Shown here: one piece after another, positions 45,455 to 54,283 of the stretch
Numbering within the stretch: the stretch's first letter is position 1
Layout of the letters: each line of letters opens with the position of its first letter
From: Chitinophagaceae bacterium
Lineage (GTDB): Bacteria; Bacteroidota; Bacteroidia; Chitinophagales; Chitinophagaceae
DNA: 55,075 nucleotides
Assembly (NCBI GenBank): GCA_947455215.1
Contig: CANGNA010000026.1
Span: forward strand, 1 to 55,075
Reading direction: 5' to 3'
Program-made: the position numbers and the translations under genes
Notes under the pieces: generated by a model
The model's database searches: none
What the model was told of the DNA's origin: nothing
Seen by the model: the letters and a program-made list of their open reading frames with translations, nothing else

Positions 45455-46112
45455 AACGGTATTGATAACAGGAGCCAGCCGGGGAATTGGCAAAGCTTGT
45501 GCAGAAAAATTCCGGGAATACGGATATAATGTACTGGCCCCCACCCGAACGGAGATGGACCTGGCCTCTGAAAATAGCATACATGATTATATTGGGAGCA
45601 TCACTGCTCCCATTCATGCTTTGGTGAACAACGCAGGGATCAATCCATTGGCTACAGTAGGCAATCTGAACTTTGATGATGCGCACGCGATGATGGCCAC
45701 CAACTTCTGGGCACCGGTATTGCTCACCAATCTACTGGCCCCCAGGATGAAGGAGCAATGCTATGGCCGTATCGTCAATATCAGCTCCATATGGAGTGGC
45801 GTTACCAAGAGCGGCAGATCTATGTATGCATCATCTAAGGCGGCTATCAATGCGTTTACACGCACCGCTGCTGTAGAATACGCCGAATACAATGTACTGG
45901 TGAATGCTGTTGCCCCCGGCTATGTGAACACAGAACTGACGCAGATCAACAACACACCGGAACAAATAGAAACCATTAAGAACAATTTACCTATCCGCAG
46001 ACTTGCGGAGCCATCAGAAATAGCAGAACTGATCTTCTTTATGGCATCAGAAAAAAATTCTTTTGTTACAGGGCAGACCATTTTTGCAGACGGAGGATAT
46101 AGTATAATATGA
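45447..46112 (+). CDS. Short-chain dehydrogenase/reductase
   Basis: 221 residues from ATG at 45447, within the last codons of the aldolase gene; a GTG at 45438 is also in frame. Classical SDR: TGASRGIG cofactor motif, NNAG, Ser in NISSIW and the catalytic YASSK. NADH or NADPH-dependent oxidoreduction of a hydroxyl or ketone on a small carbohydrate or cyclitol is expected. It overlaps the cyclase-like gene by ATGA (46109-46112). FabG-like by family, but the operon makes a fatty-acid role improbable. Confidence 0.88.
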   Translation: MNKTVLITGASRGIGKACAEKFREYGYNVLAPTRTEMDLASENSIHDYIGSITAPIHALVNNAGINPLATVGNLNFDDAHAMMATNFWAPVLLTNLLAPRMKEQCYGRIVNISSIWSGVTKSGRSMYASSKAAINAFTRTAAVEYAEYNVLVNAVAPGYVNTELTQINNTPEQIETIKNNLPIRRLAEPSEIAELIFFMASEKNSFVTGQTIFADGGYSII

Positions 46113-47185
46113 CCGCAGTAAAGAACATAACATCGAGTGTACACAACTACACTATCAGCTTCGAGGCATCTGTTGATTTTCTGAAAGATCTCATCAACGA
46201 CCCGGCAGCTATATATATTGTAGATGAACAGGTGTTCCACATATACAAGGCTCAACTCAGCGACCTGCAGCACAGCAAGCGCTTGATATTGTTAAAAGCT
46301 GTCGAAGAAAACAAAACCCTCGCAGCAGCCGAGCATGTCTACGACAAGATAATTGAGTTGAAGCCCACCAAGAAAACCAAAATAGTTTCAATAGGCGGTG
46401 GTATCACGCAGGATGTCAGCGGGTTTGTGGCCAGTACATTTTATCGCGGGCTGAAGTGGATATACGTACCCACTACCCTGCTGGCACAGGCCGATAGCTG
46501 CATGGGTAGCAAAACATCACTCAATTATAAATCTTATAAAAATATACTGGGCACGTTCTACCCGCCGCACGAAATATACATCAGCGCGGCCTTTACAGCC
46601 ACGCTGAAGGAAGAAGATTACTACAGCGGTCTTGGCGAAGTAGCTAAACTACATACCATGGGCGGGCAAAAGACGCTCGACTACCTATTCTCCATACTTC
46701 CGGGCATCCATGGCCGCGATGAAGCTGTTATTACTGCAGCAACAAAATCATCGCTCGATATTAAATGGACGTATATGGAGCACGACGAGTTTGATCAGGG
46801 AATAAGGAACATGCTCAACTTCGGTCACGAATATGGCCACGCCATAGAGACCGCGACAAATTATACCATACCGCATGGACAAGCCGTGATAATTGGCATG
46901 ATAATGGCTAACGATGTGGCGGTGAGAAAAGGGCAGCTATCTGCTGCGCTCAACGAGCGACTCAATACCATGTACTTCAGCATGCTTAAGTGCGACTACA
47001 AACAGTTGGCTATTACCGATACCAACCTGGTAATAGGCGCCATGAAGCAAGACAAGAAACGCGCAGGAACCGGCCTTCCGCTTATTATGATGAACAATGA
47101 TTTTGTTTTCAGCAAGATCACAGACCTGACAGAGGCTGAGGCCACAGAAACACTTACCTATTTTCAAAACACATATTGCAGGTAA
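46109..47185 (+). CDS. 3-Dehydroquinate synthase-like sugar-phosphate cyclase
   Basis: 358 residues. The AroB fold is clear: IGGGITQDVSGFVASTFYRG (NAD/phosphate region), VPTTLLAQADS, GSKTSLN, KNILGTFYPPHE. Zinc ligands fit E177 (SGLGEVAK), H240 (LNFGHEYGH) and H256 (IPHGQAV), with the same spacing as in AroB. K135, K144, R233, N237, H244 and the C-terminal DKK also match catalytic positions. The family closes 7-carbon sugar phosphates into carbocycles (dehydroquinate from DAHP, epi-valiolones from sedoheptulose-7-phosphate). Being between an SDR and a glycosyltransferase, it is probably a dedicated cyclase, not the housekeeping AroB; that is inferred from context. Confidence 0.87.
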   Translation: MTAVKNITSSVHNYTISFEASVDFLKDLINDPAAIYIVDEQVFHIYKAQLSDLQHSKRLILLKAVEENKTLAAAEHVYDKIIELKPTKKTKIVSIGGGITQDVSGFVASTFYRGLKWIYVPTTLLAQADSCMGSKTSLNYKSYKNILGTFYPPHEIYISAAFTATLKEEDYYSGLGEVAKLHTMGGQKTLDYLFSILPGIHGRDEAVITAATKSSLDIKWTYMEHDEFDQGIRNMLNFGHEYGHAIETATNYTIPHGQAVIIGMIMANDVAVRKGQLSAALNERLNTMYFSMLKCDYKQLAITDTNLVIGAMKQDKKRAGTGLPLIMMNNDFVFSKITDLTEAEATETLTYFQNTYCR

Positions 47186-47188
47186 CAC

Positions 47189-48136
47189 TTGGAACCCACT
47201 AAAAAACATATCTCCGTAATAACTGCCTGCTACAACGAGGAAGAAAATGTAGCCGCGCTTATTAAAGCAGTAAGGGCCGTTTTCGAAAAACTGCCTCAAT
47301 ATACCTATGAGCATGTTTTTATAGACAACTCTTCCGTCGATAATACAGTAGCTATATTGAAAGAAATAGCCGCTACCGACAAAAACGTAAAAGTAATTGT
47401 CAATGCCCGCAACTTTGGCCATATCCGCTCACCGTTTCACGGCATGCTTCAATGCAAAGGTGACGCAGTGATCTCGATGGTAGCCGATTTTCAGGACCCA
47501 CCTGAGATGATCGCTAGTTTCCTGGCCAAATGGGACGAGGGCTATAAGATCGTCATTGGCGTAAAAAAGCAAAGCGAAGAAAATCGATTGATGTTCATGA
47601 TCCGGAGCTTCTTTTATAATTTGCTCAGCAAGATGTCGGATACGGGCGAAAAACCTATAAAAAATTTTACTGGCTTTGGCTTATACGACAAACAATTTAT
47701 CGATGTTATAAGAGAACTGGAAGATCCTTATCCTTACTTCAGGGGAATGATCACTGATCTCGGATTTGGCAGATGTGAAATCGATTATATACAACGAGAC
47801 AGGGGAAAGGGGAAGAGTAAGAACAACTTTTTTACTCTTTACGACCTTGCCATGTTAGGCTTCACCAACCACTCAAAATTACCGTTAAGATTATCGGTAT
47901 TTATTGGTATATTTTCTTCAATAATTAGCTTAATAGTAGCAGTAGGCTATTTTATTTATAAGCTGATCTATTGGGACAGGTTTTCAGTGGGCATGGCTCC
48001 ATTAGTAATTGGAGTTTTTTTCTTTTCTTCAGTTCAGCTGTTTTTTATTGGAATTATAGGTGAATATATAGGAGCTATTCACACACAGGTGCGGAAACGG
48101 CCATTAGTTATTGAAAAAGAACGGATCAATTTTTAA
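47189..48136 (+). CDS. GT2 glycosyltransferase with C-terminal membrane spans (DPM1/GtrB-like)
   Basis: 315 residues, beginning at TTG (47189) three bases after the cyclase stop; the next Met would remove the N-terminal strand, so TTG is the best start. GT2 core: ISVITACYNEEENVAAL, NARNFGHIRSPFHGML, SMVADFQDPPEM (DxD-like), FTGFGLYDKQF. Two spans near residues 238-260 and 272-295 follow, as in GtrB/ArnC proteins that load a sugar onto polyprenyl phosphate. It could load the sugar made by the operon for later use by the YfhO-like GT-C protein. Its stop overlaps the convergent methyltransferase stop by four bases. Confidence 0.9.
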   Translation: MEPTKKHISVITACYNEEENVAALIKAVRAVFEKLPQYTYEHVFIDNSSVDNTVAILKEIAATDKNVKVIVNARNFGHIRSPFHGMLQCKGDAVISMVADFQDPPEMIASFLAKWDEGYKIVIGVKKQSEENRLMFMIRSFFYNLLSKMSDTGEKPIKNFTGFGLYDKQFIDVIRELEDPYPYFRGMITDLGFGRCEIDYIQRDRGKGKSKNNFFTLYDLAMLGFTNHSKLPLRLSVFIGIFSSIISLIVAVGYFIYKLIYWDRFSVGMAPLVIGVFFFSSVQLFFIGIIGEYIGAIHTQVRKRPLVIEKERINF

Positions 48137-49371
48137 TGATCCGTTCTTCTTAACACCCGAGAAAATCCCACAATATCCGGAAAATGATTCTTCTCTTTGA
48201 ATCTTGCTTCAATGCTGTTCCTGATCGGCATTTCATGGATCAGAGATGATACCACAATTGTAAATTTCTCTTTCTCATATTCCTGCAACAATTCGTCACC
48301 ATGTTGAACGGCAATGCGACCGATTGTATTTCCGACATTGATCTTATTATTGTCAAAAAACTTAAGTTTAGTTCTGTGTGCCAATTCGTATGTACTCAGT
48401 AATTTGAAAGAAAATTGCCCCATGCCATACAATGCAATTGTGGTGTCTTGAGGTATCTCCTTTAACAAATCTGCAATCTCCGCAAACATCCTCTTCGATT
48501 CAAAAATATAGTTACCGATCGCCTTTGATATACTTGTGTCAAATTCGAACGCAAAATTGTTTACTTCAGCACCTTTCCTGGAAAGTGCATAAACTGCATG
48601 ATAATCCTGATCTGATGCTATTTTAAAAACCTTTTCCCCGATCTGTATTTCTTCAAAACCTTTGGATAACACCAGGTTTCTGAATGAATTAACTGAAAAA
48701 TGATTTATATGCTCACTATTGAACTCTTGCAGTGGAGCATGAATAACCTTGTAATAATGCTGAGCATCGGGACACTCAATATAAGCCACCCCTCCATCCA
48801 CCAATAGATGACGGACAATGGCCATTGCCTTATCAATATCAAAAACATGTTCGAGAACGTGCGAAAGGATAACGACATCAAATTTGCCAATATTATCCGG
48901 AATGTCGAATAATGAATATTGGAGCACTTCACACCCAACTTCTTCGCGAGCCATAACAACGCAGGCATGCGAAGGATCAACTCCTACGACATTCTCAAAA
49001 CCCAGGTTTTTCAACTCTTTCAGAAGTCCTCCGTTTGCACACCCCAGGTCTAAAATACGAGCCGACTTATTCGCAATATTTTGATCTAAAAATTTCGCAA
49101 CGGCAAATAATCTATCTCTATCATTTTGGCTATACCCGCTGCCTGTTGACACAACTTTGTCCTCATATTTAGATAACTCAGTATAATAAATATCCAGTTG
49201 ACCTTGTGTCACATTTGTATTTGCATAAATGAAGCCGCACTTGCCGCATTGAACAAGCGCATATCCCCCATTCATCGGATGGCCGTCAAATAAAGTGAAC
49301 CTTATTTGTTCTAAAATCTTCTTTTCATCCGAGCTACAGATCGGACATAACCTGTCGTGAGTATTAATCAT
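48133..49371 (-). CDS. SAM-dependent methyltransferase with N-terminal zinc motif, sugar C-methyltransferase-like
   Basis: 412 residues. The N-terminus has two CxxC pairs (C9-C12, C42-C45) forming a zinc site. A class I SAM domain follows (ILDLGCANGG near 93-102; VILSHVLEHV). A C-terminal Rossmann-like domain (IALYGMGQFS near 312, VVSSLIHEM) completes the TylC3/NovU-like layout known from sugar C-methyltransferases that act on NDP-4-keto sugars. It converges on the sugar operon with a four-base stop overlap and may modify the same sugar. The DNA is visibly AT-richer than the TPP-to-cyclase genes, which may indicate separate acquisition. Substrate and exact subfamily are uncertain. Confidence 0.82.
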   Translation of the reverse strand: MINTHDRLCPICSSDEKKILEQIRFTLFDGHPMNGGYALVQCGKCGFIYANTNVTQGQLDIYYTELSKYEDKVVSTGSGYSQNDRDRLFAVAKFLDQNIANKSARILDLGCANGGLLKELKNLGFENVVGVDPSHACVVMAREEVGCEVLQYSLFDIPDNIGKFDVVILSHVLEHVFDIDKAMAIVRHLLVDGGVAYIECPDAQHYYKVIHAPLQEFNSEHINHFSVNSFRNLVLSKGFEEIQIGEKVFKIASDQDYHAVYALSRKGAEVNNFAFEFDTSISKAIGNYIFESKRMFAEIADLLKEIPQDTTIALYGMGQFSFKLLSTYELAHRTKLKFFDNNKINVGNTIGRIAVQHGDELLQEYEKEKFTIVVSSLIHEMPIRNSIEARFKEKNHFPDIVGFSRVLRRTDH

Positions 49372-49420
49372 TATTACTAAAATTACTGCTGTAATGTAAT
49401 CAATAAATGATACCGAATAA

Positions 49421-52400
49421 CTATCGCTTTATCAAAAGCTGCCCTTTCAATATCTTATCGTCCACCTTTACTAAATAGAAATAGGTACCATCAGGCAACT
49501 TCCCTCCATCCCAATTATTGTTGTATCCTACCTCGGCAAACACTACGTTTCCCCATTTATCAAAAACCTTCACATCTCCGGCTGGATAGTGCTCGATATT
49601 ATCTATCAGCCATCGCTCATTATACCCATCTCCGTTGGGTGTTATTACGTTGTGTACTACAACAATATCACAACTATCCTCATTGATCAACACATTATTG
49701 CGGACTACACATAAATTAGCATCAGTTATTGTCAACGTATAAAGCCCCTGCTGTAAGCCCGTAAGAGACAAACCAGTACCTCCCGTGGACCATAAGTAAG
49801 AATACGGAGTCTGCCCTCCTGCCACGTTAATGATAGCTACCGCACCATTGCCTGCATTACACCTGTCTGGTTCAATGGTCAACTCTGCCGTAATGATCCC
49901 TGGCATATCCAGTACATAAACACCAGTATCCTTACAGCCGCTGTTGATATCAACGACAGTAACAGAATAACTACCGGCGGCCACTCCCGATATTGATGGA
50001 GTAACACTTCCTTCAGACCACTGATATTGATAAAAACCGGATCCACCGGTTATAGTAACCGCAACTCCACCATTGCTGTTTCCATTACATTTTATAGACG
50101 TAATATCTGCACTCAACAATAATGGGCTGTTTGGAGATATTACTAGCGGGACGGTAGTAAGATTGTTACAGCCATTGCCATCAGTCACCGAGTAAGTAAT
50201 AATAGTACTTCCAGCCGACACTGGAGTCACTACTCCAGATGCATCTATGGTGGCCACCGATGGCGTACTGCTGCTCCAAATGCCTCCTGTAATTACATCA
50301 TTTACTGTAACAGTTCCACCAGAACACAATGTCGACACCGGGCTTGTTATTGTTCCGGCATCAGGCAAAGAAAGAACCGTTACCAATTGTGTATCGGCAG
50401 CGGCACCACAACTGTTGGCAACTGAATATGAAATAACAGAACTACCTGAGGATATTCCCCAAACTACACCCGCCAAAGCATCGATCGTAGCCACGGCAAT
50501 ATTAGAACTACTCCACGAGCCTCCGCTTGCAGGGTCTACCAAAGTGATTTGTTGCCCGGCGCATACCTGGTGCAGTCCGCTGATGACCCCGGGAGCAGGT
50601 AACGGCAATACTGTTACCATCTGTGTATCTGTAGCTGTGCCACAACTGTTAGTCAGCGTATACGATATAATTGCAGTACCGCTGCTAACCCCTCCTGAAA
50701 TACCCGAGGCAACAGTTGCTATACCTACATTACTGCTACTCCACGTGCCTCCTAAAACTACTCCGGAAAGAGATATAACCGACCCAATACATACAGAAGC
50801 AGGCCCAGTTATGGCACCCGCGTAAGGAATAGTACTCACCGTAAGCATTTGCGTATCAGTAGCGCTCCCGCAAGCATTACTTACCGAATAAGAGATTACA
50901 GACATTCCTGTAACAATACCACCAGCCAGGCCCGAAGTGCTATTTATAGTAGCTATGGAAGGACTACTACTCGTCCATGTGCCACCGGATACACCTGACG
51001 TAAAATTACCTGTACTGCCAGGACATAAAAATGCCGGACCAGATACCACTCCGGCATACGGCGAAGGAGCGACGGTAACAAGTTGGGTATCAGTTGAACT
51101 GCCACAAGCATTACTAACCGTATAAGATATGATGGAGTTTCCAGGGGAAACACCACCAGCCAAGCCTGAAGCGCTATTGATGGTTGCAACTGATGGATTA
51201 CTACTGATCCATACACCACCGCCAATAGTTGCAGCAAGGATGTGACTGCTGCCTATACAAAATAATGGAGATCCAGATATTAGACCTGCCGAAGGCAAAG
51301 GAAGGATATTAAGTAATTGTGTATCTGTAGCAGTGCCGCAGGCATTGCTGACGGTATAGGATATGATTGAGCTCCCCGAAGCAACTCCACCGGACAATCC
51401 GGAAGCACTATTAATAGTAGCGACCGACGGACTGCTGCTAACCCAACTTCCAGAGCCAGGAGAACCGACAAAACTGACCGAACCACCTACACATGCACTG
51501 TGACTGCCCGAAATTGAGGCGCTTGGCGCGCTTGTTACAGTTATAGACTGAGTATCCGAAATAGAACTGCATCCGTTTACAATTGAGTAGGATATAATGG
51601 CTGTACCTGCCGATATGCCAGTAATGACCCCGGCAGTAACAGATACAATTGCCGAATTACTGCTACTCCATGCACCTCCTGAAGGGGTAGCAGTTAACGT
51701 AGCCAATGTAGACTGACAGATAGCATTGGTGCCAGTTATCAATGGAGTGCCACTACCGGAGGAAGACCCTCCACCTGTCCATATCTGAAGCACTTCAGTA
51801 GCTGTTAGTTCCCTATTCCATACTCCGATATCATCAAGGTAACCAGTCCAGCTATCATTGTATCCAGGTAAATAATAAATATTACCACCTATCCCATGCC
51901 AGGAGCCGGAAGGCGTGTTAAAGGAGCTTGTCGGCAAATAGACACTGGTAGCGACCAGATTGCCATCCAGATATAATTTTACAGCAGATGATCCGCCACC
52001 AGTAGCCGGATACGTAGCAGTAAGGTTGTGCCAGCAAGAGTCAACCGTATAGGATGCAACGCGTACATATCCATTTACATATTCAACGCCGACAAAAGCA
52101 TCCGCTGCGAAGAGATTAAACCTACCGGCAAAAATATTATTTCCCCAGCCAAAGAACGCTCGTCCACCACCGGCATAGGGAAGCTTATATTTATAAAAAA
52201 GGCTTATTGTCCTGGCACCATTACCCGTAGGGAAATTATTAACTGGTATGTCACCCTCTCCGCTACCATTACCTTTGTAGCTGCTGGAAGCTATACCATA
52301 ACGGTTCGTTCCGTAAGCTACTGAACCATAAGCGACCCCATTATTACCGAAACCACTAACATCATTAAGATTACCATCCAAGGGGTAATAGGCTACCAGA

Positions 52401-52483
52401 CCGGCAGTAGGCACATAGGAGGGCACTTGGCACCAACTGCTACAGGCCAGAAAAGTCGACAAAAAAGCAACAATATATCTCAT
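49421..52483 (-). CDS. Secreted LamG / Ig-like / SprB-repeat protein with type B T9SS (gliding-motility CHU_C) sorting domain
   Basis: 1020 residues from ATG at 52483; TTG at 52513 is in frame but precedes the signal peptide (MRYIVAFLSTFLACSSWCQ). Residues about 25-240 are a LamG/concanavalin-like domain (GLVAYYPLDGNLNDVSG, GYLDDIGVWNREL). Seven Ig-like modules of about 77 residues follow, each with two Cys and GG-x-W-S-S. Two SprB-type repeats come next (SIKCNGNSNGGVAV, RCNAGNGAVAI). The end (VHNVITPNGDGYNERW, VFDKWGNVVF, LPDGTYFYLVKV) is the CHU_C/type B sorting domain. Expected to be a surface adhesin secreted by T9SS. It parallels the protein at 1738-6330 but with a different head and tail. 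Confidence 0.88.
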   Translation of the reverse strand: MRYIVAFLSTFLACSSWCQVPSYVPTAGLVAYYPLDGNLNDVSGFGNNGVAYGSVAYGTNRYGIASSSYKGNGSGEGDIPVNNFPTGNGARTISLFYKYKLPYAGGGRAFFGWGNNIFAGRFNLFAADAFVGVEYVNGYVRVASYTVDSCWHNLTATYPATGGGSSAVKLYLDGNLVATSVYLPTSSFNTPSGSWHGIGGNIYYLPGYNDSWTGYLDDIGVWNRELTATEVLQIWTGGGSSSGSGTPLITGTNAICQSTLATLTATPSGGAWSSSNSAIVSVTAGVITGISAGTAIISYSIVNGCSSISDTQSITVTSAPSASISGSHSACVGGSVSFVGSPGSGSWVSSSPSVATINSASGLSGGVASGSSIISYTVSNACGTATDTQLLNILPLPSAGLISGSPLFCIGSSHILAATIGGGVWISSNPSVATINSASGLAGGVSPGNSIISYTVSNACGSSTDTQLVTVAPSPYAGVVSGPAFLCPGSTGNFTSGVSGGTWTSSSPSIATINSTSGLAGGIVTGMSVISYSVSNACGSATDTQMLTVSTIPYAGAITGPASVCIGSVISLSGVVLGGTWSSSNVGIATVASGISGGVSSGTAIISYTLTNSCGTATDTQMVTVLPLPAPGVISGLHQVCAGQQITLVDPASGGSWSSSNIAVATIDALAGVVWGISSGSSVISYSVANSCGAAADTQLVTVLSLPDAGTITSPVSTLCSGGTVTVNDVITGGIWSSSTPSVATIDASGVVTPVSAGSTIITYSVTDGNGCNNLTTVPLVISPNSPLLLSADITSIKCNGNSNGGVAVTITGGSGFYQYQWSEGSVTPSISGVAAGSYSVTVVDINSGCKDTGVYVLDMPGIITAELTIEPDRCNAGNGAVAIINVAGGQTPYSYLWSTGGTGLSLTGLQQGLYTLTITDANLCVVRNNVLINEDSCDIVVVHNVITPNGDGYNERWLIDNIEHYPAGDVKVFDKWGNVVFAEVGYNNNWDGGKLPDGTYFYLVKVDDKILKGQLLIKR
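50130..51752 (-). repeat. Array of seven in-frame Ig-like module repeats (second protein)
   Basis: Seven tandem modules of about 230 bp inside the LamG/SprB protein, recognisable by recurring SVATINSASGL and TDTQ segments. Modules 2 and 3 share the longest identical stretches. Boundaries are approximate. Confidence 0.7.
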
Positions 52484-52581
52484 AGATAAAGAGCAGGGAT
52501 AAATTTTCGACAATTTAAAATATATTTTTAATAATTATCAACTTTCCTTTACTAACAACCCAAATATTTCACAAACGGCGA

Positions 52582-54204
52582 CTAACTTACCCGCTTCAAC
52601 TGCGCTGTAAGCCTTGTCTCTTCAATATCCAGTTCGCTCTCCAGCTTCTTTAATATGGTACTGCTGGCGCCATCTTCTTTATGCATCTGTACCAGTAGCG
52701 CCCGCTCAAAGTCTAAAAGCGCTTTCTGTAGATTAGCATACTGGGTGTATATATCTATTACGGAATTGACTCCGTTTGCATCTCCATGTTGCTCCTGCTC
52801 TGCCATGCCCCCGGCAAGCTTCAGCCGCGCAGCATATTTGTTACGCAACCGGCGGATGACCTTATCATCGGTTTCCCCTTTTGTTAACTCCTGGTCTATG
52901 AAGGCAACTGTTTGCAATGCCAGTAACTTACGCACCTTAAGTTCTTCTTCCCGTAGTCGGCTGTCATCTGCGCTTATCTTCAGCAGCCGGATAAGCAGTG
53001 GCAAAGACAAGCCCTGCACTACCAGCGTAAAGAAAATAACAAAGAAGGTAATGAACAGTATCATATTGCGCTCAGGAAACGCTTCACCATTTGCCAGTGT
53101 CAGTGGTATGGCCATAGCAGCCGCCAACGATACAACTCCACGCATCCCCGTCCAGGCAATAATAGTTATGTAGCGCCAATCTATTTTTCGGGCATTGCGT
53201 TGCCCTCTTTTACTTAGCGCTACTGGCAAATATGCGCCCGGGAACACCCACAATATCCGCACGAATATGGCAACGCCTGTGATCAATAATCCATAACCCG
53301 CAGCACCAGCCAAAGAGCTCTTCTCAATGTTGGTAAGAATAACGGGCAGTTGCATACCTATTAATATGAACACAAAACCATTCAGCAGAAACTCTATGGT
53401 ATTCCAGAAATTGTTGGTCTGTATACGGGTCTTATAAGAGAACGCCTCCGGTGCCTGGAATGACATGAACAGGCCCGCAGCAACCACGGCCAATACCCCT
53501 GACAAATGAAAGTGCTCGGCCAGCAGGTATGCTGTATATGGCGTCAGGATGGTCAGCGCTACCTCCAGCGTGGTATTATCCTTTATCCGCCTGAGCGCCC
53601 ACAATACCGCCCAGCCTATGACCAATCCGATAAACAAACCGCCCCCAGCTACCCATACAAACTGCAGGCTGGCTTTCCAGAAAACAAAACCACCGGTCAC
53701 AATACCCGCAATGGCATACCTGTAGGCAACCAGTGCCGATGCATCATTCAGCAGACTCTCTCCTTCCAATATGGTGATCACACGCCGGTTGAGGTTGAGA
53801 CCTTTGGTTACCGACATTGCCGCCATAGCATCGGGCGGAGAGATAATAGCCCCCAACACAAACGCCAGTTGCCACGAAAACCCGGGAATAAAATAGTGTG
53901 CGACAACCGCGATAGCCAACGTTGTAAAAAACACCAGCCCCGTAGCCAACGATATAATGGCGCCCTTTTCGGCCTTCACATCATGCCACGATAGTTTAAG
54001 CGCGGCGGTGAACAGCAAAGGTGGTAAAAAAATAAGGAACACGGTATCGGGACTCAAAGCTACATCGGGCAGCTGCGGCGTGAACCCTATGGCCAGGCCT
54101 GCCACCACCAGCATTATAGACTGGGGTATCTTTAGCCGTTCCACTATAGCCGAAAACACCACCAACACCACCAGCAGAAATATGATCACCTCAATAGTAG
54201 GCAT
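52582..54204 (-). CDS. Na+/H+ antiporter, CPA1 (NhaP-like) family
   Basis: 540 residues from ATG at 54204; TTG at 54291 is in frame but overlaps the radical SAM gene and adds a hydrophilic, unlikely N-terminus. About 12 spans follow, with GAIISPPDAMAA (ion-binding Asp) and EGESLLNDASAL (ND motif), diagnostic of CPA1 exchangers. A cytosolic helical tail of about 130 residues completes it. It exchanges protons for Na+ (or K+) across the inner membrane and controls pH and salt. An exact -7 box at 54210-54217 lies so close to the start that a leaderless message is possible. Confidence 0.92.
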   Translation of the reverse strand: MPTIEVIIFLLVVLVVFSAIVERLKIPQSIMLVVAGLAIGFTPQLPDVALSPDTVFLIFLPPLLFTAALKLSWHDVKAEKGAIISLATGLVFFTTLAIAVVAHYFIPGFSWQLAFVLGAIISPPDAMAAMSVTKGLNLNRRVITILEGESLLNDASALVAYRYAIAGIVTGGFVFWKASLQFVWVAGGGLFIGLVIGWAVLWALRRIKDNTTLEVALTILTPYTAYLLAEHFHLSGVLAVVAAGLFMSFQAPEAFSYKTRIQTNNFWNTIEFLLNGFVFILIGMQLPVILTNIEKSSLAGAAGYGLLITGVAIFVRILWVFPGAYLPVALSKRGQRNARKIDWRYITIIAWTGMRGVVSLAAAMAIPLTLANGEAFPERNMILFITFFVIFFTLVVQGLSLPLLIRLLKISADDSRLREEELKVRKLLALQTVAFIDQELTKGETDDKVIRRLRNKYAARLKLAGGMAEQEQHGDANGVNSVIDIYTQYANLQKALLDFERALLVQMHKEDGASSTILKKLESELDIEETRLTAQLKRVS

Positions 54205-54209
54205 ATGAC

Positions 54210-54217
54210 CAAAGTTA
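54210..54217 (-). promoter_or_regulatory. Candidate -7 promoter box at the antiporter start (TAACTTTG)
   Basis: Exact TAnnTTTG on the minus strand, only 5 bases above the ATG at 54204, which would put the transcription start at or near the start codon. It could be coincidence. Confidence 0.35.
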
Positions 54218-54283
54218 ACCTTCCGCCACCGTAAATAGACTAAAGAAATGTCAAAAGATGGTCTTGAAACCCGGGAACCAAAA

